Positions 18,725-27,482 of a DNA stretch of 64,000 bases are shown here, one piece after another (within the stretch, counting starts at the first letter, position 1; every line of letters begins with the position of its first letter). The position numbers and the translations under genes were made by a program. This DNA comes from Gammaproteobacteria bacterium (GTDB lineage: Bacteria; Pseudomonadota; Gammaproteobacteria; Eutrophobiales; Eutrophobiaceae). Location: the NCBI GenBank assembly GCA_026710545.1, contig JAPOQU010000124.1, positions 186,001 through 250,000 on the forward strand. Reading direction: 5' to 3'. The notes beneath the pieces are model-generated. The model saw only the letters and a list, made by a program, of their open reading frames with translations, did no database searches and was not told the DNA's origin.

Positions 18725-20206
18725 ATGCGTTATTTCCCATTCGCCGTCTTTTTCGTTTACCTGGCTCTCGCGATCGGCAATGCCGGCGCTGCCGATAATG
18801 CGGATTATGAGATTATCGATCCGGAACTGCTGAAGGAAGAGGATGAGGATGAGGAAACCGCCACCCGTGAACCTGAAGCAAACCAAAGCCCTGGCGCCGC
18901 TGAAACTGCTGATAGTTCCGCGGCCGGCACGAAATCCGAAATAACGGCCGCCGGCCCGGAACCCGCCCGGACAGATGCGGATACCGACGAGGTCCAGGCC
19001 GCGTACGACGCGTTGCAAAACCAGGAATATGATACAGCCTATGATTTGTTTTACTCGCTTGCCGCGCAGGACAATGCACTTGCCCAATATGAAATCGGTG
19101 CGCTTTACCATCAGGGTGCGGGTGTTGAAAAGGACGTAATGCGGGCGTCGCGCTGGTATGAACGTTCTGCCGAACAGGGGTATCGCGAGGCCCAGTATCG
19201 TCTGGGCAACATGTACCTGATGGGAGAAGCAGTCAGGCAGAGTGACGTCGAAGCCGCGCACTGGTTCGAAAAAGCGGCGCAGCAGGGCCATGCCGATGCC
19301 AGGGACAACCTCGCAAGCCTGCGGAGAATCAGCGCGGCAAGGACCCGGGAAGAACTGGAACGGGAGGCCGCCTCCCTGCCCCCCCTCAAGGTCGCAGACA
19401 AAACCTCAGGCAACGGGAAGACAAAAAAACGCGGGTTTTTAAAACGCTGGTTCGGCAAAGACGAAAAAACAGGGCCGCAGCCCGGCAGAATGCCGGAGGC
19501 CCCTGCCGCACAGGAGGCCGTAACTGAACCTCAAAACCCTGCCGGACCGGACAAGACAGGTAGCGCCGCGGTCAGGATCGATGATGTCCCGGACAAGACC
19601 GCATCCAAAAAGAAGAAGAAAGGTTTCTTTTCCCGGTTGTTGGGCCGTGGCGGCAAACAGGAAGAAAAAACTGCCGGCGCCGAAGCCCCGGCGGGAACTG
19701 AAGGACCTGCACCATCAGCCGGCGGGACTGCTGCTCCGCCGCCTGCACCCGTTACCGGCTCCAGCGCCGTATCCAATTTTGAACTGGGCCTGGCCTATGC
19801 CCTGGGCGACACCCTGGGGCAGGATCATGCAAAGGCCTTTGAACATTTTTCCAGGTCTGCGGAAGAGGGTTATGCGCCGGCCCAGTACCGGCTTGGTGTG
19901 GCGTATGCAAACGGCGACGGAACAGGAAAAGATATGGCCAAAGCCGTCGAATGGTACGAAAAATCGGCCAGGCAGGGCCATGTCATCGCCCAGCGCAGCC
20001 TGGCGTTGATTTATCTGAATGGCCAGGAGGGCATAGACCGGAACTGGCCCCTGGCCCTGGCCTGGTACAGCATGCTGGCCGAGGAAGGAAACCAGATGGA
20101 TATACACCGGCGCGATGCGCTGTTGCAGGAACTGTCAGACGAGGAGATCAGCAGGTCCCGGGAAATTACAACAGAGATACGGACGCACCTGGCCGTAAAA
20201 AAATAA
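18725..20206 (+). CDS. Exported Sel1-repeat (SLR) protein with low-complexity linker
   Basis: 493 residues from ATG 18725 (the GTG directly before it is an alternative). A signal peptide of about 22 residues is followed by an acidic stretch (ELLKEEDEDEE). Sel1-type helical repeats occur at about residues 100-200 (ALAQYEIGALYHQGAGVEKD; AQYRLGNMYLMGE) and 345-460 (FELGLAYALGDT; AQYRLGVAYANGDGTGKD). They are separated by a Lys/Pro/Ala linker carrying two copies of a basic-aromatic motif (KKRGFLKRWFG; KKKGFFSRLLG). SLR proteins scaffold complexes; the partner is unknown. It converges with radA, 8 bases apart. Confidence 0.8.
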   Translation: MRYFPFAVFFVYLALAIGNAGAADNADYEIIDPELLKEEDEDEETATREPEANQSPGAAETADSSAAGTKSEITAAGPEPARTDADTDEVQAAYDALQNQEYDTAYDLFYSLAAQDNALAQYEIGALYHQGAGVEKDVMRASRWYERSAEQGYREAQYRLGNMYLMGEAVRQSDVEAAHWFEKAAQQGHADARDNLASLRRISAARTREELEREAASLPPLKVADKTSGNGKTKKRGFLKRWFGKDEKTGPQPGRMPEAPAAQEAVTEPQNPAGPDKTGSAAVRIDDVPDKTASKKKKKGFFSRLLGRGGKQEEKTAGAEAPAGTEGPAPSAGGTAAPPPAPVTGSSAVSNFELGLAYALGDTLGQDHAKAFEHFSRSAEEGYAPAQYRLGVAYANGDGTGKDMAKAVEWYEKSARQGHVIAQRSLALIYLNGQEGIDRNWPLALAWYSMLAEEGNQMDIHRRDALLQELSDEEISRSREITTEIRTHLAVKK

Positions 20207-20214
20207 ATTTTTCC

Positions 20215-21594
20215 CTATTCAATCGAGTTCAGCGCCTCGATTGCCTCACTCAGCTTCCTTACCGGGAGCATCTCAAGTTTGCCCTGTTTTTTTCTGGGTG
20301 CATTGGCGGCCGGAATTACAGCCTTGTCAAACCCGTGTTTTTCCGCTTCCTTCAATCTTTCCTGGCCCTCCTGTACCGGTCTTATCTCACCGGTCAGTCC
20401 GACCTCTCCGAAGACGATCAGGCCCTTGGCCAGGGGGCGGTTTTTCAGACTCGACACAATGGCCATGAGTATGGCCAGGTCTGCAGCGGTTTCCGTGAGC
20501 TTGATGCCGCCGACGACATTGACGAAGACATCCTGGTCGTAGGTCACAATACCTGCGTGCCTGTGCAGTACTGCCAGCAGCATGGATAAACGGTTTTGCT
20601 CAAGCCCTACGGTTACCCTGCGCGGCTGCTGGCTGTGGGATTGATCGACCAGGGCCTGTACTTCAACCAGCAGCGGCCGGCTTCCTTCCCTGGTCACAAG
20701 GATGGCCGTACCCGGCGCCTGCTCGTCCTGGGACGCAAGGAAGATTGCGGACGGGTTGTTGACTTCCCGCAATCCCTTGTCGGTCATGGCAAATATACCA
20801 AGTTCATTGACCGCGCCATAACGGTTCTTGACGGAACGGATTATTCTGTAGCGGCTGTTGTTGTCTCCCTCGAAATACAGGACAGTATCAACCATGTGTT
20901 CCAGTACCCGGGGCCCGGCCAGGGCGCCTTCCTTGGTCACGTGGCCCACAAGAAAAACCGTGGTCCGCGTCTGTTTGGCGAAACGGACCAGGCGCGCTGC
21001 GCATTCGCGCACCTGGGCAACCGCGCCGGGAGCAGATTGCAGCGCTTCGGAGAATACGGTCTGGATTGAATCAACTACCAGCACACTGGGCTTGTGCCGG
21101 TCTGCAGCCGTAAAGATATTTTCCAGTTGGTTTTCAGCCAGGACGTACAACCCGTCTGCCGGCAAACCAAGCCTGGCTGCGCGCAGGTTGATCTGTTCAA
21201 TGGATTCCTCGCCGCTGATATACAGAGTATTGATCCCGTCATTCTCAGCCAGTGACGAGAGTACCTGAAGCAGCAGGGTGGATTTGCCTATACCCGGATC
21301 CCCGCCAAGCAGGATCGCTGAACCGCTGACCAGTCCGCCGCCCAGGGAACGGTCGAACTCTGCCGATCCGGTCGATACCCGCGGTTGCCTGACCAGGTCC
21401 ACCTCGCTGAGTTTGCGGATCGCAGCCTGTTCTGCGGCATGGGATTGAAACCGCTCGCTGACCAGCGGCTTGCCTTCAATAACAACCTCGGTCAATGTAT
21501 TCCAGGAATTGCAATCCATACATTGCCCTGCCCACTTGAGCGTGACGGCCCCGCATTCATTACACTGGTAGCGGGTCTTAATTTTGCCGGCCAT
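20215..21594 (-). CDS. radA: DNA repair protein RadA
   Basis: 459 residues from ATG 21592-21594 (MAGKIKTRYQ). The frame is open 50 codons upstream, but that part overlaps alr and is not conserved. The zinc finger is C11, C14, C25, C28; Walker A GGDPGIGKST is at 97-106; the RadA motif appears as KNRYG rather than KNRFG. A Lon-like domain forms the C-terminal third. It acts in recombination-intermediate branch migration. Its start overlaps the alr end by 17 bases. Confidence 0.95.
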   Translation of the reverse strand: MAGKIKTRYQCNECGAVTLKWAGQCMDCNSWNTLTEVVIEGKPLVSERFQSHAAEQAAIRKLSEVDLVRQPRVSTGSAEFDRSLGGGLVSGSAILLGGDPGIGKSTLLLQVLSSLAENDGINTLYISGEESIEQINLRAARLGLPADGLYVLAENQLENIFTAADRHKPSVLVVDSIQTVFSEALQSAPGAVAQVRECAARLVRFAKQTRTTVFLVGHVTKEGALAGPRVLEHMVDTVLYFEGDNNSRYRIIRSVKNRYGAVNELGIFAMTDKGLREVNNPSAIFLASQDEQAPGTAILVTREGSRPLLVEVQALVDQSHSQQPRRVTVGLEQNRLSMLLAVLHRHAGIVTYDQDVFVNVVGGIKLTETAADLAILMAIVSSLKNRPLAKGLIVFGEVGLTGEIRPVQEGQERLKEAEKHGFDKAVIPAANAPRKKQGKLEMLPVRKLSEAIEALNSIE

Positions 21595-22666
21595 GTTCAA
21601 CAAACTCCAGGCGTTTGTGCACCCCGCACAACAATTCGTAAGGGACGGTATCTGCGTGCAGGGCGGTTGCCTCAACGGGCAGTCTCCTGCCCCACAGCAA
21701 CACGTGATCTCCGATGCGGGCTTCCGGGCAGGCGCGCAGGTCAACCGTCATCATGTCCATGGAAGGGTTACCGATCAGGACGCATGGTTTTCCCTTGACC
21801 AGTATGGGGGTACCGGTTTTTGCATGGCGCGGGTAACCATCCCCGTAACCCGCGGCAACAACGCCTACCGGCATGTCCTCCGGACAGCGCCAGCTTGCAC
21901 CATATCCCACGGGGTCGCCGCGCTTCAGATGTTTGACCGAGATAAGAGCAGACTCGAGCGACATTACCGGTTCGAGCCCGAACCCGGCAGCGGTTTGCCC
22001 GTCAATCGGTGATACCCCGTACAGCATCAGACCGGGCCTGACCCAGTCCAGACAGTATTCCCGCCGGGCTAGCAGCGCCGCAGAATTAGCCAGGGATTTT
22101 TCTGCCTGGTAGGGTCTGGTCACATCGAAAAAGATGTCCGCCTGTTGCCTGGTCATGGCGTTATCCTGTTCATTTGCGCACGCCAGGTGGGTGATAAAGC
22201 GAATACCTGCAGCCACGCCTCCAAGTTGGCGCAACCGTTCCCGGACGTTACCGACTTCCGACGGCGCAAAACCCAGGCGGTGCATGCCGCTGTCAACCTT
22301 GAGCCAGACGTGGACGGGGGCATTGCTGTCGGCGTTTTCCAACAGGTCGACCTGGAAGCGGTGATGTACCACCATGTCAAGGTGGAAATGCCGGATGTCA
22401 TCCATTTCTTCAGCCGTGTATGGTCCTTCGAGCAACAGTATCCGTTTCCTTATTCCCGCTGCTCTCAACTGCCGCGCCTCTTCCAGGCAGGCGACCCCGA
22501 AAGCGTCTGCGTGCGCCAGTGCCCCGGCTACCCGGGCAATGCCATGACCATAGGCGTCCGCCTTGACGATAGCCATGATTTTGCTGTTCGGTGCATAATG
22601 CCGGACCCGTGACAGGTTATGGCGAAGCGCATCAAGGTCGATAATTACCCTGGCCGGACGGGTCAT
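21578..22666 (-). CDS. alr: Alanine racemase
   Basis: 362 residues. The PLP lysine is K35 (VKADAYGHG), the second catalytic Tyr lies in the VGYGASWR motif, and the beta-domain residues (GNPSMDMMTVDL) are typical. It makes D-alanine for peptidoglycan. It overlaps dnaB by 4 bases (ATGA) upstream and radA by 17 bases downstream, so dnaB-alr-radA form one translationally linked unit, following rplI. Confidence 0.95.
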   Translation of the reverse strand: MTRPARVIIDLDALRHNLSRVRHYAPNSKIMAIVKADAYGHGIARVAGALAHADAFGVACLEEARQLRAAGIRKRILLLEGPYTAEEMDDIRHFHLDMVVHHRFQVDLLENADSNAPVHVWLKVDSGMHRLGFAPSEVGNVRERLRQLGGVAAGIRFITHLACANEQDNAMTRQQADIFFDVTRPYQAEKSLANSAALLARREYCLDWVRPGLMLYGVSPIDGQTAAGFGLEPVMSLESALISVKHLKRGDPVGYGASWRCPEDMPVGVVAAGYGDGYPRHAKTGTPILVKGKPCVLIGNPSMDMMTVDLRACPEARIGDHVLLWGRRLPVEATALHADTVPYELLCGVHKRLEFVEHGRQN

Positions 22667-24057
22667 TCACCTCTGCCCGGCATATATGTCGGTTCTTCGA
22701 TGTGGTCTTCGAAGCGGGTGTATTGACCGAGGAATGTCAGTTTCACGGTGCCGATGGGTCCGTTACGTTGTTTGCCTATGATAATCTCGGCAAGACCCTT
22801 GTCCGGAGTGTCCTCATCATAGACCTCATCCCGGTAAATAAACACGATCACGTCGGCGTCCTGTTCGATAGCGCCCGATTCACGCAGGTCGGACATGACC
22901 GGCCGTTTATTGGGACGTTGTTCCAGGCTGCGGTTCAACTGGGATAACGCCACCACCGGAACCTGGAGTTCCCTGGCCATGGCCTTCAATGAGCGGGAAA
23001 TCTCGGATATTTCCGTGGCGCGGTTCTCGGATGTACCCGGGATCTGCATCAATTGCAGGTAATCTATTATGATCAGGTCAAGACTGTGTTCCCTGGCGAT
23101 ACGCCGGCATCTCGCCCGCAGTTCCGCCGGCGTCAATGCCGGGGTATCATCGACAACCAGCTTTTTATCCTGCAGGAGCGCTACTGCCGAAGTGAGGCGC
23201 GGCCAGTCCTCATCATTCAGTTTCCCGGTGCGCACCTTGTGCTGGTCTACCCGGCCCAGCGATGACATCATACGCATGGCGAGTTGTTCGCCCGGCATTT
23301 CCATGCTGAACACGGCGACTGACAGTTGCTCCTTGATTGCGGCGTGTTCGGCGATATTGATGGCAAACGCCGTTTTGCCCATGGACGGTCTCCCGGCGAC
23401 GATTATCAGGTCCGATCTCTGTAAACCTGCCGTTTTTTCATCAAAGTCTTCAAACCCGGTTGCGATACCGGTAATGGGCGTTTTCCTGCGATAGATTTCG
23501 TCCACCCTTTCAAGCGCAGTTGTGAGGAGGTCCTGGATTATTTTATAGGCGCGTTTCCCCCTGTTTTCCTGCTCGGCGATCTCGAATACGGTCTGTTCCG
23601 CAAAATCGAGCACCTCTTCGCTACTGCGCCCCTTGGGGTTGAACACAGTCTCATTAATTTTTACCGTAGCGGATATCAGTTGCCTGAGTACGGAGCGTTT
23701 ACGCACGATATCGGCATAAACACCCACGTTGCCGGCGCTGGGGGTATCCTCGACCAGGGCGGCAAGATAGGGCAAACCGCCGGCCTCATCCAGTTGCTGG
23801 TGCGACTCCAGCCATTCGGCAACCGTCACCAGGTCAAATGGTTTTCCGTCCTGGTCAAGGCCAAGGATGGCGTTGAATATAAGCTTGTGATCCTGGCGGT
23901 AAAAGTCGCCTGCCTGTACCCGTTCTACAACTTTTATGAGCGCATCCTGATCGAGGAAAAGTGCGCCCAGCACCGACTGCTCGGCTTCAATGGAATGCGG
24001 CGGGATTTTCAGTGACGCCGTTTCCGGATCAGCCGTGGTATATGCGGGTTCAGTCAT
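22663..24057 (-). CDS. dnaB: Replicative DNA helicase DnaB
   Basis: 464 residues. N-terminal primase-interacting helical domain (PPHSIEAEQSVLGALFLDQ), RecA-like C-terminal domain with Walker A GRPSMGKTAFA and Walker B IIIDYLQLM. It is the 5'-3' fork helicase. It follows rplI by 111 bases, in the order rpsF-rpsR-membrane protein-rplI-dnaB-alr usual for pseudomonads. No intein is seen. Confidence 0.97.
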   Translation of the reverse strand: MTEPAYTTADPETASLKIPPHSIEAEQSVLGALFLDQDALIKVVERVQAGDFYRQDHKLIFNAILGLDQDGKPFDLVTVAEWLESHQQLDEAGGLPYLAALVEDTPSAGNVGVYADIVRKRSVLRQLISATVKINETVFNPKGRSSEEVLDFAEQTVFEIAEQENRGKRAYKIIQDLLTTALERVDEIYRRKTPITGIATGFEDFDEKTAGLQRSDLIIVAGRPSMGKTAFAINIAEHAAIKEQLSVAVFSMEMPGEQLAMRMMSSLGRVDQHKVRTGKLNDEDWPRLTSAVALLQDKKLVVDDTPALTPAELRARCRRIAREHSLDLIIIDYLQLMQIPGTSENRATEISEISRSLKAMARELQVPVVALSQLNRSLEQRPNKRPVMSDLRESGAIEQDADVIVFIYRDEVYDEDTPDKGLAEIIIGKQRNGPIGTVKLTFLGQYTRFEDHIEEPTYMPGRGE

Positions 24058-24168
24058 AGCAGCAAGGAATTATTCCTGTCACTCCCGGCGCCGGTCACTG
24101 CCGGCGCGAGTTCTAAATTGTTGCCTGGAACCGTGCCAGGCCCAGTACATACTGCAGGCGGGTCCGGT

Positions 24169-24633
24169 TCAGCCTTCTTCCGAGCCTTGTTCTGCCTCAA
24201 CGGTCAGTTTTATCCAGGCATTTACGTCCGCGTGCAAATGCAGTTCCACCTCGTATTCCCCCAAAGTCCTGAAGGGTCCGTCCGGCAACCTGACCTCATG
24301 CCTGGTAACCTCCTGACCCATTTCACTAACCGCGTCAACGATATCGGTTACGCCCACCGAACCGAACAACCTGTCCTCAGAGACGGTTTTCCTCTGTAGG
24401 GTAACTTCCAGTTCATTGAGTTTTTCCGCCCTGGCCTGTGCCGCAGTCAGGACTTCTTCCTGTGCTTTCTCCAGATCAGCCCTTTGCGCTTCAAATTTTT
24501 CTATATTCCCGGGCGTGGCGGGAACTGCCTTGCCGCTGGGGATAAGGAAATTCCTCCCATACCCGGGTTTGACGTGGACCTGCTGTCCCAGGTCGCCAAG
24601 TTTACCAATTTTTTCCAGCAAGATTACCTGCAT
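24169..24633 (-). CDS. rplI: 50S ribosomal protein L9
   Basis: 154 residues. N-terminal MQVILLEKIGKLGDLG and VKPGYGRNFLIPSGKA match the L9 signature; a long connecting helix and C-terminal domain (LFGSVGVTDIVDAV) follow. It binds 23S rRNA domain V. It starts 36 bases after the upstream membrane-protein gene. Confidence 0.97.
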   Translation of the reverse strand: MQVILLEKIGKLGDLGQQVHVKPGYGRNFLIPSGKAVPATPGNIEKFEAQRADLEKAQEEVLTAAQARAEKLNELEVTLQRKTVSEDRLFGSVGVTDIVDAVSEMGQEVTRHEVRLPDGPFRTLGEYEVELHLHADVNAWIKLTVEAEQGSEEG

Positions 24634-24669
24634 TTGTATACTCCAGATTTATTGTTAATCATAGCATAA

Positions 24670-25578
24670 TCACACATTCTCATCCGTGATCCGTACCGGC
24701 GCCCTCCCTATACACGAATTGACAATGCCGGCACAACTTACGAACATCAGGACGGCATGCGGTAACAGAAAAAACGATATATACAGCCCCGTTAACATGA
24801 GCCTGGAAAGAGGCCTGCCATGAACGGCCCCGTGTATTACCGACAATCCCTGGTACAGGTACAGAATCAGCATCAAAATCACCATGTCACGAACCAGGAC
24901 CGGCGCGTTATCCGCTGCAAGCAATAATGCGCACAATCCCAGCAGGGCCGGAAACAGCAATGCGCGCGGCAGCCGCAAGGAATAAAATTCTTGTCTGAAG
25001 CCACCGGGATTGAACAGTGCCGACTGCCACCAGCGCGCCAGCAACAAGGTGGTAATCAGGCTGAAAACGAAACCTGACGTGATAAATGCCGAGAGCAGCG
25101 GGGTGATGGATTCGTTGATCTGCTCCAGTTGTGATGCGGTTTCCCCGGAAATTGCATATTCTTGCCAGCGCGCAAACCAGTCCTGCCACCATGCCTGAAT
25201 TTCGTCCAGAACAAGGTAAATGTATGCAGTGACGATGGCGCCTGCCCCACCGGCGCACAGGACCGCCAGTCCCTGGGATTGCGTTCTCCTCAATATGCTT
25301 GCGCACAGGATTACGGGCAACCAGACGGAAACCATGAAGGCGACCGGGATACCCGTTTGCGCGCCCAGCGCCATTGCCATCAGTATTGTCAGCAACAGGC
25401 AACCGCACGCGACCTGCAAACCGGTGCGGGGTCCCTTGCGCAAAGCCAGCAATCCCATCGGCGCGCCGCTGATGAAATAGGACAAGGGTGATATAAATAA
25501 CGACAGCAGGGACAGCGCACTGATAGTAAAAATCCCATGGATGCGGGTTTTTAACAGGTAAATGCCAAGAGCCTTCAT
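24670..25578 (-). CDS. DUF2232-type integral membrane protein
   Basis: 302 residues with about eight hydrophobic spans. An amphipathic extramembrane segment (EIQAWWQDWFARWQEYAISG, about residues 128-147) precedes the later helices. It occupies the position between rpsR and rplI where many gammaproteobacteria carry an uncharacterised DUF2232/YybS-like protein. No catalytic motif is visible and the function is unknown; conservation inside a ribosomal-protein operon suggests membrane-linked housekeeping. Confidence 0.75.
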   Translation of the reverse strand: MKALGIYLLKTRIHGIFTISALSLLSLFISPLSYFISGAPMGLLALRKGPRTGLQVACGCLLLTILMAMALGAQTGIPVAFMVSVWLPVILCASILRRTQSQGLAVLCAGGAGAIVTAYIYLVLDEIQAWWQDWFARWQEYAISGETASQLEQINESITPLLSAFITSGFVFSLITTLLLARWWQSALFNPGGFRQEFYSLRLPRALLFPALLGLCALLLAADNAPVLVRDMVILMLILYLYQGLSVIHGAVHGRPLSRLMLTGLYISFFLLPHAVLMFVSCAGIVNSCIGRAPVRITDENV

Positions 25579-25635
25579 GACAGGATTAATCCATCACCCG
25601 CGCCAATGGAGTGAGTTCTGAAGGAACGCCTGCGA

Positions 25636-25860
25636 TCAGTGGGCGTCGCTGTAAGGCAGTAAAGACAGGTATCTCGCCCGTTTGATTGCCGTGGCCAGTT
25701 GCCGTTGATATTTTGCTTTAGTGCCTGAAATCCTGCTGGGGACAATTTTACCGGTTTCAGTAATATAGGCTTTCAGCGTATTGATATCCTTATAATCAAT
25801 TTCTTCTATGCCTTCTGCCGAAAACTTGCAAAACCGCTTTCTTCTGAAATATCGCGCCAT
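25636..25860 (-). CDS. rpsR: 30S ribosomal protein S18
   Basis: 74 residues with the S18 core ([25 protein letters not shown]) and the basic [18 protein letters not shown] tail. It pairs with S6 on 16S rRNA. It lies 98 bases downstream of rpsF; this spacer is longer than usual and holds no gene. Confidence 0.97.
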   Translation of the reverse strand: MARYFRRKRFCKFSAEGIEEIDYKDINTLKAYITETGKIVPSRISGTKAKYQRQLATAIKRARYLSLLPYSDAH

Positions 25861-25958
25861 GTGTTTCTCCTGAGATACGGTTTTTCCGTTATCTCATCAT
25901 TTTGTCTTTGCTGGTTTGCACACCTGTGTTGTTCCGGGAATAAAAGAAAAAGGCCATA

Positions 25959-26432
25959 TCAAGCGTCTGCTTCGGCTTCCTCTTCCTCTTCTGCGCTCTC
26001 AGTCGGTGTAGTGACTTCCTGGCCGGCTTCCTCATCCCCGAGGTAGCCCCCGACTGGTTCTGCAGAGCCGAGGTGGTCCGGACTCTCCGGTACATCCCCC
26101 TCCTGTTCCTGATCCTTGATTTTTACCAGGTGTGAGGGATCCGTGATGGCCTTCTCCATGCGGATCACAAGGTCGCGGATCACGGCGTCGTTGAATCTGA
26201 AAGCGTTATTCAACTGGTCCAGCGTAGCCTGCTCGCATTCAATGTTCATCAAAACATAGTGGGCCTTGTGGATCTTGTTGATCGGATATGCCAACTGCCG
26301 CCGTCCCCAGTCTTCCAGGCGATGAATGGACCCCTGGTTTGACTCGATCATGGAACGGTACCGGTCGATCATGGCAGGAACCTGCTCACTCTGGTCCGGA
26401 TGGACCAGAAAGACGATTTCATAATGTCTCAT
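25959..26432 (-). CDS. rpsF: 30S ribosomal protein S6 with extended acidic tail
   Basis: 157 residues. The first ~100 ([42 protein letters not shown]) are canonical S6. The C-terminal ~50 residues are acidic and end in [14 protein letters not shown], longer than the E. coli tail, which is itself a RimK glutamylation substrate. It leads rpsF-rpsR-DUF2232-rplI-dnaB-alr-radA. Confidence 0.97.
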   Translation of the reverse strand: MRHYEIVFLVHPDQSEQVPAMIDRYRSMIESNQGSIHRLEDWGRRQLAYPINKIHKAHYVLMNIECEQATLDQLNNAFRFNDAVIRDLVIRMEKAITDPSHLVKIKDQEQEGDVPESPDHLGSAEPVGGYLGDEEAGQEVTTPTESAEEEEEAEADA

Positions 26433-26453
26433 TGTGTATCCTCATGGTTAAAG

Positions 26454-26474
26454 CCTCCCGTCGTGGCGGTGAGG
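26454..26474 (-). promoter_or_regulatory. Candidate S6:S18 autoregulatory leader hairpin
   Basis: On the minus strand CCTC-A-CCG-CCACGA-CGG-GAGG folds into a hairpin with a bulged A next to CCG, 21 bases before the rpsF start. The S6:S18 complex is known to bind a CCG-containing hairpin in rpsF leaders that mimics its 16S site. The position and CACCG sequence fit; comparison with the published covariance model is needed. Confidence 0.45.
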
Positions 26475-26546
26475 CAAGGATTAGGGATGCGCAGTATAGA
26501 GTAACGGCAAGGATGTTGCAAGCTGACGATTTAACATCGATGTTAA

Positions 26547-27482
26547 TTATCGGAACGAATATCCGAAGTGCTGATTGAACAATTCTGCGAATTCCTGTTC
26601 GGTAAATCGATGATTCTGCGTGCCGCGCACTTCGATCTTGATTTTACCCATGAGGGAAGCAATCCTGCCCGTCGTCTCCCAGTCCATGCCGTGCATCAAT
26701 CCATACAGGAGACCGGCCCGGTACGCGTCTCCGCAGCCGGTCGGATCGACCAGGCTCTCAGCCCTGGCAGCCGGGATGTCAATCCGGTTGCCGCGTGAAT
26801 GGATTATCGAACCTGAAGCGCCGCGGGTAACGATCAGCGTGTCTACCCGGTCCAGGACACTGGCCGTGTTCAAACCTGTCTTGTCCTCAACTATCTGCCA
26901 CTCGTAATCATTGAATATCAGCCAGTTGGCATGTTCGATACCTTCCATCAATTCAGCGCCGGTCAGCAGCGTCACATTCTGGCCGGGGTCAAAGAAAAAC
27001 GGTACGCCTGCCTCGGCAAACTGCCGGGCGTGCTGCAGCATCCCTTCCTTGCCGTCAGGGGCGACGATACCAATAGTGATGCCTTGCGCCATGGATACCC
27101 TGTTCGTATGGGAGTGAGCCATGGCGCCGACCTGGAACGTGGTAATCTGGTTGTCATCCATGTCGGTAGTGATAAAACATTGTGCCGTATAGGTATCGTC
27201 AATGACCCTGATATGACGTGTATCGATGCCGTTCTTTCCAAGCCATTCGCGGTATGCGGCAAAGTCGGTCCCGACCGTGCCCATAGGCAGGCAGTCATCA
27301 TCCAGCAACCTGGTGTTGTAGATGATATTTCCTCCGGACCCGCCGAACTCCTGCTGTAATTCGGGCACCACGAAGCAGACGTTCAGGATGTGTATCTTGT
27401 CCGGCAGGATATCGTCCCTGAAACGTCCCGGGTAGACCATAATTTGATCGTAGGCGAATGAGCCGCAAATGAGGGCAGTCAT
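26547..27482 (-). CDS. PfkB-family carbohydrate kinase, adenosine kinase-like
   Basis: 311 residues. N-terminal [14 protein letters not shown] and [10 protein letters not shown] bind the ribose; the C-terminal PfkB signature is [12 protein letters not shown] (about 245-256) with the catalytic Asp in GCGD, where most members have GAGD. The overall wording fits the bacterial adenosine/nucleoside kinase group rather than ribokinase. It phosphorylates adenosine or a related sugar alcohol. Its start overlaps the uvrA stop by 4 bases, so it depends on uvrA transcription. Confidence 0.8.
   Translation of the reverse strand: MTALICGSFAYDQIMVYPGRFRDDILPDKIHILNVCFVVPELQQEFGGSGGNIIYNTRLLDDDCLPMGTVGTDFAAYREWLGKNGIDTRHIRVIDDTYTAQCFITTDMDDNQITTFQVGAMAHSHTNRVSMAQGITIGIVAPDGKEGMLQHARQFAEAGVPFFFDPGQNVTLLTGAELMEGIEHANWLIFNDYEWQIVEDKTGLNTASVLDRVDTLIVTRGASGSIIHSRGNRIDIPAARAESLVDPTGCGDAYRAGLLYGLMHGMDWETTGRIASLMGKIKIEVRGTQNHRFTEQEFAELFNQHFGYSFR

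Noticed and set aside
21595-21744. N-terminal extension of radA by 50 codons
   Set aside because: It lies within alr in another frame; the zinc-finger start MAGKIKTRYQCNECG is the conserved one.
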